From Notamacropus eugenii (Eukaryota > Chordata > Mammalia > Diprotodontia > Macropodidae): a DNA stretch of 64,000 nucleotides. Shown piece by piece: positions 11,561-22,200 of this stretch (within the stretch, counting starts at the first letter, position 1; each line of letters opens with the position of its first letter). A program made the translations under genes and the position numbers. The stretch spans positions 258,627,008 through 258,691,007 of the forward strand of contig NC_092872.1 of NCBI RefSeq assembly GCF_028372415.1, in the 5' to 3' direction. The notes beneath the pieces are model-generated. The model did no database searches and had not been told where the DNA came from. It was given only the letters and a program-made list of their open reading frames with translations.

Positions 11561-12149
11561 CTTCCAAGGTCCTTCGATCCTCAGATGACCCTTTGTTTTC
11601 TCCTTCTTCCCATTCCTTGGAGGAAGGGAGGTGCTTTCCCTCTCCTCTCCTTTTCTCCAAAAATCAACAGATGCAGTTCAAACATAGCAGAGGCTGAGAC
11701 AATGCCAACTGAGGAATGCCTGTTTGGAATGAGAAAACCCCAAACAATCCCACAGGCAAATCCTGGGAGCCCACCCCCTTCTTCCTGGTTCTTGCTCTCC
11801 CACTGTCTTGTTTTTCAGACCAAACTATTGCCCTGATGGCCTCCTGACATCCTGCCAGGCACCCCTGTGCCCCCAACAAAAATCCCCACCTGGGGCCAGC
11901 TGTGGAAGAGGTAGGTGATAGCTTTGCCAGATGTGTTAGCAAGGGTTCAGAAGTGTTCAGAGTGGGAATCCTGGGTATCCTGTATCTAGAGGGGGGAAGA
12001 ACCCTCAGAAGTCATCTCATCCAATCCCCTCCTTTTACAATAAGGAAGCTGACACCCATGTAAGTTAAGTCACTTGCCAGGCTCCAGCATGGGAGGTGGA
12101 ATTTGAACCTAGGTCTTCTGAATAGAGAGCAAATTCTCTTTCTACTTTG

Positions 12150-12350
12150 AGGCAGTGGGAGTGCTGCAGTGGCTACAGCCCTGGGCCTAGAATCAGGAGG
12201 ACCTGAGTTCAAATCCAGCCTCAGATATTTACTGGCTGTGTGACCCTGGGCAAGTCACTTGGCTTTTCTGTCTGCTAATAAAATAGAAATTGTGAAAGCA
12301 CTCACCTCCCAGAGTTGTTATGAAAATGAAATGAAGTAATATTTGTAAGA
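12150..12350 (+). repeat. CORE-SINE, left part (interrupted by HAL1 copy 1)
   Basis: It reads 'aggacctgagttcaaatcca', 'gtgaccctgggcaagtcact', 'cagagttgttatgaaaatga' and ends at 'atatttgtaaga'. The right part resumes at 15336 with the same ATATTTGTAAGA and then 'gtgcttaacccagtgcctgg'. The SINE was therefore split by the HAL1 insertion and the 12 bp shared by both parts is the target-site duplication. Confidence 0.85.
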
Positions 12351-12500
12351 AGAGGGGTGGAGCCAAGATGGCGAAGTAGAAAGACGCACATACACATAGC
12401 TCCGAACACACAAACCACAGAACGGCTAGAGGGGACCAAGCCAGGGTGAATTCTGCACCCAGAGACCACGGAGTATTGGAGCGAGGGAGATTCCTGCTCC

Positions 12501-12828
12501 GGAGAGACCTGCGGACCTCTCGCGGGAGGTCCTTCACGCCGTGGACTGGGCGCCGGGACGGGGAGCGGAGTGTGGCCCTGCCGCGGCAGCGACACTGAGG
12601 GGAGGAGATCCGAGAGGGCTACGGGGACGGGATCTCCAGCGGCCACGTGGGTCCCCCCACCCACAGAGGGACCTGCAAACCTCTCGCAAAAGGTCCGTGG
12701 CACTGCAGACGCAGAGCCCAGCCCGGACTGGACCTGCGGCGGCGGCGGCCACGGCTCCGAGAGGCACAGATCTGAGAGGGCTCTGGAGGCGGGATCTTCA
12801 GTGGCAGCACGGCCCCCCCACCAACAGG
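12501..12828 (+). repeat. Two tandem 5'UTR units (about 164 bp period) of HAL1 copy 1
   Basis: Unit 1 (12501-12664) and unit 2 (12665-12828) align along their length: GAGACCTGCGGACCTCTCGC against GGGACCTGCAAACCTCTCGC, then 'ggtccttcac/ggtccgtggc', 'gatccgagagggctacgggg/gatctgagagggctctggag', and both end in a run of C followed by ACC(C/A)ACAG. The period measured at GACCT is 164 bp. Copy 2 at 60.3 kb has only one unit. L1 5'UTR monomers of this kind carry promoter activity in mouse; that role is inferred here. Confidence 0.8.
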
Positions 12829-13201
12829 TGACTGACGGGGGTGGGTGAGAGAGTCTCTTTGGCGGGTTGAGAGGGGAGTGGGGTGCCCCCAAGGCTCGGG
12901 CCCCCCCGGGAGGTGGGGGCTGAGAGGCGGCTGCGGACGGGGGCTCCCCAAACGGGCAGGAGCCTGGATCCATTGTGGAAGGTCTGTGCATAAACCCCCA
13001 GAGGGAACTATGCCTGAGAGGAGGCCCTGCCCCTGACCACCTGAACTTAATTCTCACACTGAATAGCAGCCCTGCCCCCGCCAAAAATCCTAAGGCGGGA
13101 AGCAGCATTTGAATCTCAGTCCCCAAACGCTGGCTGGGAGGACCAGGAGGCGAGGTGGGTGTGAGGAGAACATTCAGAGGTCAGGCCACTGGTTGGAGAA
13201 A

Positions 13202-14290
13202 ATGCCAAGAAAAGGGAAAAGAAATAAAACTATTGAAGGGTACTTTGCTGGAGAAAAGACACTTCCTCCCTTCCTTTCTGATGGGGAGGAACAATGCTTG
13301 CCATCAGGCAAAGACACAGAAATCGAGGACTCTGTGTCCCAGACCACCCAATGGGCTCGGGCCATGGAAGAGCTCAAGAGGAATTTTGAAAATCAAGTTA
13401 GAGAGGTGGAGGAAAGACTGGGAAGGGAAATGAGAGGGATGAGGGAGAAGCATGAAAAGCAGATCAGCTCCCTGCTAAAGGAGAACCAAAAAAATCTTGA
13501 AGAAATTGGCACCTTGAGAACTAGCCTAACTCAGCTGGCAAGGGAGGTGCAAGGGGCCAATGAGGAGAAGAATGCTTTCAAAAGCAGAATTAACCAAATG
13601 GAAAAGGAGATTCAAAAGCTCACTGAAGAAAATAGATCTTTCAAAACTGGAATGGTACAGATGGAAGCTTTGGACTTTTCGAGAAAGACAGATATCTCAG
13701 AACATACCGCGCAGGTTCGAAAAATGGAAGATAATGTGAACTATCTTATTGGAAAAACAACTGACCTGGAAAATAGAATCAGGAGAGACAATGTAAAAAT
13801 TCTGGGACTACCTGAAAACCATGATCAAAAGAAGAGCCTAGACATCATCTTCCATGAAATTATCAAGGAAAACTGCCCTGAGATTCTAGAACCAGAAGGC
13901 AAAATAAATATTCAAGGAATCCGCAGAACACCGCATGAAAGAGATCCAAAAAGAGAAACTCCTAGGAGCATTGTGGCCAAATTCCAGAATTCCCAGGTGA
14001 AAGAGAAAATATTGCAAGCAGCTAGAAAGAAACAATTCAAGTATTGTGGAAATACAATCAGGATAGCACAAGATCTGGCACCCTCTACATTGAGGGATAG
14101 AAGGGAATGGAATAGGATATTCCAGAAGTCAAAGGAACTAGGACTGAAGCCAAGAATCACCTACCCAGCAAAACTGAGTATAATACTTCAGGAGAAAAAA
14201 TGGTCTTTCAATGAAATAGAAGACTTTCAAATTTTCCTGATGAAAAGACCAGAGCTGGAAAGAAAATTTGACTTTCTAACACAAGAATGA
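13202..14290 (+). CDS. HAL1 ORF1 protein (L1 ORF1p-like), copy 1
   Basis: An intact 362-codon frame from ATG (MPRKGKRNKTIEGYF) to TGA. The frame stays open upstream to 13109 but that segment has only a TTG start, so I choose the ATG. Domains in order: a basic, charged N-terminus; a long heptad coiled coil about residues 55-193 (EELKRNFENQVREVEERLG onward), which would trimerise; an RRM about 195-290 opening with RRDNVKILGLPE; and a C-terminal domain about 290-349 with TPRS, FKYCGNTIRI and TYPAKLSIIL. These match the family signatures of L1 ORF1p, an RNA-binding chaperone that coats its own transcript. It differs from copy 2 at eight residues and has no premature stop. A mobile-element protein, not a host gene. 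Confidence 0.9.
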   Translation: MPRKGKRNKTIEGYFAGEKTLPPFLSDGEEQCLPSGKDTEIEDSVSQTTQWARAMEELKRNFENQVREVEERLGREMRGMREKHEKQISSLLKENQKNLEEIGTLRTSLTQLAREVQGANEEKNAFKSRINQMEKEIQKLTEENRSFKTGMVQMEALDFSRKTDISEHTAQVRKMEDNVNYLIGKTTDLENRIRRDNVKILGLPENHDQKKSLDIIFHEIIKENCPEILEPEGKINIQGIRRTPHERDPKRETPRSIVAKFQNSQVKEKILQAARKKQFKYCGNTIRIAQDLAPSTLRDRREWNRIFQKSKELGLKPRITYPAKLSIILQEKKWSFNEIEDFQIFLMKRPELERKFDFLTQE

Positions 14291-15275
14291 AGAGAACCAT
14301 GAAAAGGCGAACAGCAAAGAGAAATCATAAGGGACTTACTAAAGTTGAACTGTTTACATTCCTACATGGAAAGACAATATTTATAACTCTTGAAACATTT
14401 CAGTATCTGGGCACTGGGTGGGAGTACACACACACACACACATGCACACACGCACACATACATAGAGACAGAGTGCACAGAGTGAATTGGAGAGGATGGG
14501 ATCATATCTTAAAAAAAAAATGAAATCAAGCAGTGAGAGAGAAATATTGGGAGGAGAAAGGGAGAAGTTATATGGGGCAAATGATCTCTCATAAAAGAGG
14601 CAAGCAAAAGACTTATTAGTGGAGGGATAAAGAGGGGAGGCAAGAGAAAAACATGAGGTCTACTCTCATCACATTCCACTAAAGGAAAGAATATAATGCA
14701 CACTCATTTTGATAGGAAAACCTATCTCATAATACAGGAGAGTTGGGGACAGGGGCACAAGCAGGATGGGGGGGAGGATGGAGGGGAGGGCATGGGGAGG
14801 ACAATGCAATACGAGGACGACACTCATGGGGAGGGAAAGGACCATAAGAAAATAGAAGTAAAGGGGGACAGGATAGGATGGAGGGAAATATAATTAGTCC
14901 TATACAACACAACTAGTATGGAAATCATTTGCAAAACTAAACAGATATGGCCTATATTGAATTGCCTGTCTCTCAAGGGGAAGGAGTGGAGAGGGAGGGA
15001 GCTAAGGAGGTTAGAACTCAAAGTGTTAGGACCAAATGTAATGTTCTTACCACTGGATAACAAGAAATACAGGTTAAAGGGTCAAGAAAGCTATCTGGTC
15101 CTACAGGACAAAAGAGAAGACAGAGACAAGGGCAGGGAGGGAGGATAGAGGAGAGAGCAGATAGGTCACAGGGGCAATTAGAAAGCTTGGGTCTGGGGGG
15201 GGGAGGGGAAAAAAGGGGAGAAAATTTGTAACCCAAAATTGTGTGAAAATAAATGTTAAAAATTAATAAAAAAAA
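14291..15275 (+). other. HAL1 copy 1 3'UTR, no ORF2
   Basis: After the ORF1 stop comes the usual L1 inter-ORF text ('gttgaactgtttacattcct'), a (CA)n tract at 14427-14462, a purine-rich stretch, and a conserved 3' terminus ('aatttgtaacccaaaattgt', 'gaaaataaatgttaaaa'). Only short frames exist, so the lack of ORF2 is a real absence, not a frameshifted gene. Both copies share this 3'UTR throughout, so the structure is that of the master element. Confidence 0.85.
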
Positions 15276-15335
15276 ATAATGAGTTTTTAAAACAGCAAAT
15301 AAACTTCCAAATGATTTTTCTAAAAAAAAAAAAAT
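15276..15335 (+). other. 3' transduced flank of HAL1 copy 1
   Basis: Between the element's own A-rich end (about 15265-15275) and the second target duplication lies about 45 bp that copy 2 lacks, holding AATAAA at 15298-15303. It is followed by an A-run (15322-15334). This is the pattern of read-through past the element's poly(A) signal to a downstream one in the source locus, then insertion of both together. Confidence 0.65.
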
Positions 15336-15405
15336 ATATTTGTAAGAGTGCTTAACCCAGTGCCTGGTACACAGTGCTATATAAATTCTTATTCCCTGGC
15401 TTCTC
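15336..15405 (+). repeat. CORE-SINE, right part after HAL1 copy 1
   Basis: It begins with the duplicated ATATTTGTAAGA and continues 'gtgcttaacccagtgcctgg' and 'tatataaattcttatt', the 3' end of the SINE interrupted at 12350. Confidence 0.85.
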
Positions 15406-17600
15406 CCCTACGTTTCAAGGTGCCTTCCAGCTCTGTACTTCTGTACTCTAGCCTCACCTTTCATTCAAAGTTTTTTCCTGGTCTAAATCTATGATCCTGT
15501 AAGTCATTTAACCTCTACTGGCCTCAGTTTCTTTATCCGTAAAATGAGGAAGTTGAATTCTGCGGTCTCTGTGCTCCATTCCAGCTCTAAATCTAATCAT
15601 TCTAATCTAATCCTATTGGGATCTGTGCTGGTAAAGAAAATATTGGCATGAACAGAATTATGGATCCTTGAAATAATAATAATCCTCAATTCCCATTTTT
15701 ATAACATTTTAAAGTTTGCAAGCATATTCTCTACAATCACTTTGTGTGGCAAAGTACAAGTATTATAATCCCGTCTTTACAGAGGAGGAAACTGAGGTTC
15801 TGTGACTATCCCATTCACTTAATCCTTTTATCTCTGAGGTCTCAAGGGCTACGACAGAAGTATTTTTAATCTGGCACCCAAATCCCTGTACTCAGTACAA
15901 ACTTCAGGATATCTGGACACATGGGAAAGAAAACAGCCAGATGAGAATTCATTGTAGCAACATGTTCTCTGTTTGGGGTGGGAGCTAGTTCCATGGATGG
16001 TTTTTGAAGAGTGTTCCTGTGTTGTGTGGCTCTAAGAAAACTACCACACAACAGGCCATGTTATAAGCTGCCTGAGATCTCAGGCACAAAGAACACTCAA
16101 GGCCCACCTAGACCATGATGACGGTGGCTCAGGATCAGGGACAATACCTGCATCCTGAATAACCCACTCTGAACAGTTCCCTGTTCTCTTGCTCAACTTG
16201 GGTCAGAGATCATGGCAGTCCCTGATTGTGGGACCCCAAGGTGGGCCCCATCCTTGGGTAACTATCACCATTGGTCCCCACCATTCTGTGGGAACTATCT
16301 CACTTGGAAAAGCCTGGAGTCTCAACCCCAGAACATTTCCACAGCAATGTACCAGGGGATTGAAAGTAGTGGGCATGCCTTGGCGTAAGTGTTGGTGGGA
16401 TTCCCAGATCCTCTGACTGATATACATCATATAAAGCCAAAACATGAACCTCATGTGTGGGCTTGATGCTTAAAGGAGGGGCAGTGAAAAAAACAAGTGA
16501 GTTACAGAATCATAGAACATGAAGGGGCCTTAGAGACAGGCCTTTTCATTTTACAGATCTGAAACTAAGGCACTGAGAAATGACTTGCCCAAGGTCACGC
16601 AGGGAGTTCTGCCTTTGATACTATAGGTGTGACCATGGGCAAGGCCTTCCTTCTTCCCTCTGAGTCTCAGTTTCCCCCACTGTAAAATGAGGACTAGATG
16701 GTTCCTAGGTGTGAAAGGCCCTTTTCAGTTCTGACGTGTGGTGCTCTGGAGGACCTCCCAGCTCTCCCAGGTCATTCAGTCTCTGGCTTCTGTTACATTC
16801 CTCTTCTGTTGTTTCTGGCATGGGGAAGATGGTGGGACCCTGACTGAGGGGGCTCTGCTGTCCTACACTGCCACCTGCTGGACGCAGACCATGAACGCCC
16901 TGGTCACCCCTCAAAAAGCTAGATTTCCTCATTTTGAGCTTTGCCTTAGGTCATTCCCTGTAAGGTGGGGATTGTCAACCCTGTTTTAAAGTTGGGAGGA
17001 ACTGAGGTTCAGCGAGTGACCTATCCAAGGTTAGACAGGGACCAAGGTTTAGTCTGTTCACAAGGATTTGTGCTAAGGGTTGGGAAAATAAAGACAGTCA
17101 AAAGCCGGCCCCTGCCCTCAAAGTGCTTACCTGGCAGTGGGAGGAAACAACCTATGCGTAACTAGGTACATACAAGATCAATGCAGAACAAAGGGAAGGT
17201 AGTAGCAACAAAAAAGACCAGTAAAGCTTCTGGAAGGAGGTGGGGTTTGAGCTGAGCCTTGACAGAAGCCAGGCGGTAGAACATTCCAGAACCAGTTGCA
17301 CAAAATATCAGAGATCAACTGATCCAAACCCCTCATTTTAGAGACAAGGAAATTAAGGTCCAGAGCTGGGAAGGTATGTGGTCAAGGTCACACAAAGAGT
17401 AGCAAAGCCAGAATTTAAGTCTTTGGACTATAAAGCTAGGCTCCAACTGCTACACCACCCTGCCTTTCTTCTCCCTCTCAACTCTGGGAGGAGGAGGGAG
17501 AGAGGTCGGGAACTGTCCAAAATTTATTGGTGTTGGGGGACCGCCTCAAAGAAGGCTGAACCAAAAGGCCACCCCCAGAAGCCTTCTTTCTGACATGCAT
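15405..17600. other. Intergenic, CORE-SINE remnants and unassigned DNA
   Basis: SINE pieces lie at about 15490-15600 ('ctggcctcagtttctttatc'), 15690-15810, 16505-16600 (antisense), 16605-16735, 16955-17050 and 17285-17460. About 17060-17280 holds the 'tgcccctcaaagtgcttacc' class ancient repeat. The stretch 15830-16480 is not an obvious known repeat; it has a hairpin at 16020-16053. No exon seen. Confidence 0.55.
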
Positions 17601-17603
17601 CCA

Positions 17604-18027
17604 CTGATGCTGAGTGAAGTGAGCAGAACCAGGAGAACACTGTACACAGTAACAGCGACACTGTGCAATGATCCGCTATGACTGACTTAGCTCTTCTCAG
17701 CAGTGCAACAATCCAAGACAGTTATAAAGGACCCATATGCAGAAAAAGAACTAGTGGACTCTGGATGCAGATCAAATCATACTATTTTTACTATTTTTAT
17801 TTTTTTCTAGGTTTTTTTTCTTTTGGTCTATTTCTTCTTTAACAATATAACTAATATGGAAATATGTTTTACATGATTGTATATATATATATAAACTGTA
17901 GTCAATTGTTTATTATTTTAGTAAAAAGGAAGGGGAAAGAGAGAAAACTTGGAACTTAAAAATTTTGTAAAAACAAATATTAAAATTGTCTTTATATATA
18001 ATGGGAAAAAATTTTTTTTTAAAAAAA
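17604..18027 (+). mobile_element. L1 3'UTR end fragment
   Basis: The order 'gatgctgagtgaagtgagca', 'gaaccaggagaacactgtac', 'aatgatccgctatgactgac', 'cttagctcttctcagcagtg', 'gcagaaaaagaactagtgga', 'gatgcagatcaaatcatact', a T-rich tract and 'gaacttaaaaattttgtaaa' matches the terminal part of marsupial L1, ending in an A-rich tail. Confidence 0.85.
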
Positions 18028-18262
18028 GAGAAGTCTTATTCTTTGTCTTGACTAATCATGGTGGGGAGGGAAAGAGGGCTCTATGTGGGAAGCAGGACTC
18101 AGGAAAGGTCACTCAGCACATGAGCTGAGCCTTAAAAGTTCCTGGGTTCCTAGAAGTGGGAGTAAGAAGGATGGGCAATCCTGGCAGGGGAGCCGGGGAC
18201 CAACCTGTGCAAAGACACAGGAGGCAAGATTAGGAGAAATAGTATAGGGTAATGAGACCTTG

Positions 18263-18482
18263 GGACAGCTAGGTGGTTCAGTAGATAGAGCACTAGGTCT
18301 GGAGTCAGGAAGATCTGAATTCAAATCCAGTCTCAAATACTCACTAACTATGTCACCCTGGGCAAGTCACTTAACCTCTGTTTGCTTTAATCCACTGGAG
18401 AAGGAAATGGAAAACCACTCCGATATCTTTGCCAAGAAAATCCCATATGGAGTCACAAAGAGTCAGAGAGGGCTGAACAACA
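18263..18482 (+). repeat. Full-length tRNA-derived SINE (MAR1 type)
   Basis: It starts GGGACAGCTAGGTGGTTCAG (A-box region), has GAATTCAAATCC (B box), 'accctgggcaagtcacttaa', then the 3' body 'ctggagaaggaaatggaaaa', 'atctttgccaagaaaatccc' and 'tcacaaagagtcagagaggg' with the tail 'ctgaacaacaaa'. The 3' body resembles the tail of RTE-mobilised SINEs of marsupials (family knowledge). Confidence 0.85.
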
Positions 18483-18929
18483 AAGAGCGCTGGGGTTCTG
18501 GGTCCTAGGGCTGGGTTCAAGTCTCTTCGCTGATATTTACAGCCTAGGAGACCTTGGGTGATTCATTTTTTTTCTCCCTGGGCCTCAGTTTCCTTTTCCA
18601 TGAAATAAGGAAGTTAGATTTGATTTATTAAGGGTCTACTCTGTGCTGGGTAGCTGGGGATTCAAGTTGACAGAATGAAATGGTCCCTACTATGCACCAA
18701 GATCTTGCACACAAGAACACATAAATAGATAGTATGCATAGCAATGAATCCAATACATGATCCTGCTCTAGGCACTTTCCTTATCTGAGCCTTAGATTCT
18801 TCATGTGTAAAATGGGAATGGGAATTCTTCCACTGCCTACCACCTAGGACTATAGGTAGGAAAGGACTTTGCAAACCTTTAAGGCTAAGGAAGGCAAAGT
18901 GAAAAACCATGGGACAAGAAGAATGTCCC

Positions 18930-19217
18930 TCACACGCACACACACACACACACACTAACATACATACACACTCACATACATGCACACATACTCACATAAA
19001 TACATACACACTCACATACATACACACACTCACATGCATACACACATAGAAACATTCGCATACATACACACTCACATGCATGCACACACGTACTCACATA
19101 CACACACATTCACATGCATACATACATAGACACACTCATGCATACACACTCACATGCATAGACACACACTCACATACATACATACACACACTCACATACA
19201 TACACACACACACACTC
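18930..19217. repeat. CA/CATA-rich microsatellite, about 290 bp
   Basis: Interrupted repeats of CACA, CATA and ACTCACATACAT run for almost 300 bp, an alternating purine-pyrimidine tract. Confidence 0.92.
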
Positions 19218-19229
19218 ATGCTAACTATC

Positions 19230-22200
19230 ATAGAAACAGAAAAGAGAATGGGGATGGATGCTGGCCCTTAGAGGGGGGGATCAAAATATAACAGTGTTTT
19301 AGGCACTGGTATTTATTCACTTCAACTCAGAATACTAAGTAATGCCAAACTGGTTGTATTGATATTCAGTGAGGATCCTTCTACAATTGTTATTATCTTT
19401 TCCTTTTCCATCTCCTTCATTTCCTAATAGATTCCCCCCTCCCCTGATAGCCATTGGCAGTCTTTTTTCATTTGCATTTTTCTTTCCATTTATAATGTTA
19501 ATTTTTTAATAAAATATTTTTAAAACAATAGAAATTGAAAAACTATTATAATATGCCATAATAATTACATATAATATAGTATATATTATTATAATATACC
19601 ATAACATAATATACCCCAACATAATAATATGCTATTTAATATTAACACATTCTATATTGTTATATAATTACATTATATAATTATAAGAGACAGAGTGCCT
19701 GTCCTGGAGTCATAAAAGGCTGGGTTCACATCTTGCCTCTGGATCATTTGTATTAATTGTGTGACTGGGTAAATTATCTAATCTCTCAACGTTAAAGTCT
19801 AAAATGGAAATAAGAAACTCTGAGACCAATTACTCCTGAGGGCTGTCGTGAGACTAGAACAAGGCAATTTGGAGAAAGCACTTTGTTATTACAACTCTAA
19901 AGCTCCCTTTATAAGATAGATCTGATAAATGACTGGCTACACCTCTGCAGTCACATCTGTAAAATGGATGCACACTTAGAAAGCTCCTCAGTTCCCTTAG
20001 AGATTCTGCTAACATCAGAGACTATGGAAGTCATTGAAAAGTTCACGTGCGAAATTTCTTCCAAGTAACCACAGCTCTTACATCACTGATAGGAGCTTCC
20101 TGACCTCTGAGGAGGTTAATCTACTTGGGAACCCCACAATGGATGTGCAGGATATGCAGGATTTCCAGGCAGCTTTGAAGTAGCCCCTTTGATGTGAATA
20201 GGGGATATTGGCTTAATCCTGGGACAAAAGGTCTGCAGGGTCTTGCCCTTAGGGAACTTGTAGTCTAATTGGTGAGTAAAAACCTATGTTCACAGCCAAG
20301 AGGACTGGATAGGAAGTCAGAGGATCTGGATTCAAATCTTGACTAATATCGTATGACCTTGGACAAGTCATTTTTCTCCTTTGTAAGAAGACCACCAAAA
20401 CCCTATAATCAGGAAAGAGACTTGGGATGGATTCCAAGGGACCTGGTAGCAAGGGCAAAATTACAGGGAAGTGACCAAACTCAGAGATTTGAAAAGTCTT
20501 GGGTTGGGAGGTAGGAGACACTTACTAGTTGTATGATCTAGGCACTCATCTCCAAAATGGATGAGAAGGGGAAAGGAATGATCACTAAGGGGGCGGTGAG
20601 TCTAAGAATCCAGATGCACATAGGTGAGGGGGCTAACCAAGGAAGGCTTACTGGAGATGGTAAAAACATGGATTGATCGATGAGATGGGTAAGGTATACT
20701 GCCATTCATAAGTAAGAAATAACCAGCAGTGCCTTCTTCCAGTTGCACAGGATAATAATATTTAAAGTTGAAAGAAGAGATTTAGTCTAAGGGTTCTTAA
20801 TCTGCAATCTGATATCTATCATCTGAATGACCTTGGGCAAGTGACACAATCTCTCTGGGCCTCAACTTCCTTTGTTTAAGTAAAGAGTTGGATTGGTTCA
20901 GCGGATAGAACACTGGGCCGGAAGACCTAAGTTCAAATACAGCATCACTGTGACCCTGGGCAAGTCACTTAACCTCTGTTTGTCTTAATCTGTTGGAGAA
21001 GAAAATGGCAAATCACTCTCATATCCTTGTTAAGGATAGTATTGGCGTGCTATAGTCCAAGAGTCAGGGATGACTGAATGACAACTAAATCTATGATCCA
21101 ATGATTGTTCTATTTAAAGCCATTTAGGTTTCGCTGGAAGAGGCAGTGTCAGCAGAGGTCTTCAAACAGAGGCTAAATTGGGCTTGCTATAGAAAGGATG
21201 CTGCCTGCTCAGAGTTTGGCCTTTTAAGGTCCCATTAAGCTCTGAGATTCTGTGATAAACTGGAAGAAAGGAAAAGCTTTATGTCTATTCATATTTAACT
21301 AAGTAATAGCAGTAATAGTAATTATGGCTGTTATTTATATAATACAAAGAACCTTTGATTTTATAAAGAAACAATTACTTTTAGCCTCAAGGAGCTTCTA
21401 AAGGAATACCCCAATACTAAAAAAGCCTCCTCTGGAGCACAGAGACAAAGGGTTGGGTGGAGGAGGGAGGGAGAGGAGAGAGCCCAGGACTGCGAATACT
21501 GGGTGAATTCAAGGTGGTGTCTCCGATTTGTTTTAATTTGCATTTCTCTAATCTATAGAGATTTAGATTAAGTGGAATCTGACTAGGGGAGAGTTGAAGC
21601 ATCCGGGACCTAGGAGAAGAGATGAGGTTTCACCTGCCCCAGGGTAGATGTCGAGGATTATAAAGATCTAGCCCAGGGACCTCTTTTTCTCTCTAGTCTC
21701 TCTCCCAGAGCTAGGCTACTCCAACCTGCAAGTCCCTTCCTTCAGGTTAGAACCCAAACGGAAAAGTTCTTCAGAACTAAATATGAGAAACTGAAGTTGT
21801 TTCGTTGTATTTCAATAAATACTTAAGTACCTACTGAGCAAGACTCTGAGTAACGAACCAGAGGATACAAGACACACACAACATCCAGGCCTCCTCTCCT
21901 CAAGTTTACAATCTCACAGGAGGGGGAAATATCCAAATATTCACTGGCTATGGAAAGTCTCAACCATTTGGAATTTCCTCGCCAACAATGCAGATCCAAA
22001 CCCTTCCATCCATGCCTGCCCACCCTTTGGCTTCCCGTATGTGGAGTGTCCATGCATTAGGCTGAAAGGCTTCCTCAATTTCTCCTTACATCTCCAGGGT
22101 GTCACTGGAGCATCTCGGTCTTCCTGAGCCCAGAACCAGGACTCTCTCTGCGTGTCCCACCTAGCTGCCTCCAAGTGACTTCTCCAGAGTCAGCGGATAG

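Larger units (their letters stand above)
12351..15335 (+). mobile_element. Full-length HAL1-type LINE (L1-derived, ORF1 only), copy 1
   Basis: The element starts at a conserved 5' end (GGAGCCAAGATGGCGAAGTA near 12359), has a GC-rich 5'UTR with two tandem units, one long ORF1 (ATG 13202, stop ending 14290), about 980 bp of 3'UTR, and an A-rich 3' end. No ORF2 (endonuclease/reverse transcriptase) exists. This is the half-L1 (HAL1) architecture known from marsupials and other mammals, which must borrow L1 enzymes. A 12 bp duplication, ATATTTGTAAGA (12339-12350 and 15336-15347), flanks it. The closely similar second copy is at 60305-63094. It looks recent: ORF1 has no stop or frameshift. Confidence 0.88.

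Noticed and set aside
12302-13126. Minus-strand open frame of 274 codons across the HAL1 5'UTR
   Set aside because: It is antisense to the GC-rich 5'UTR units, composition-driven and without a known domain.
13109-13201. N-terminal extension of HAL1 ORF1 (31 codons upstream of MPRKG)
   Set aside because: It would start at TTG. The ATG at 13202 (and 60995 in copy 2) is the natural start.
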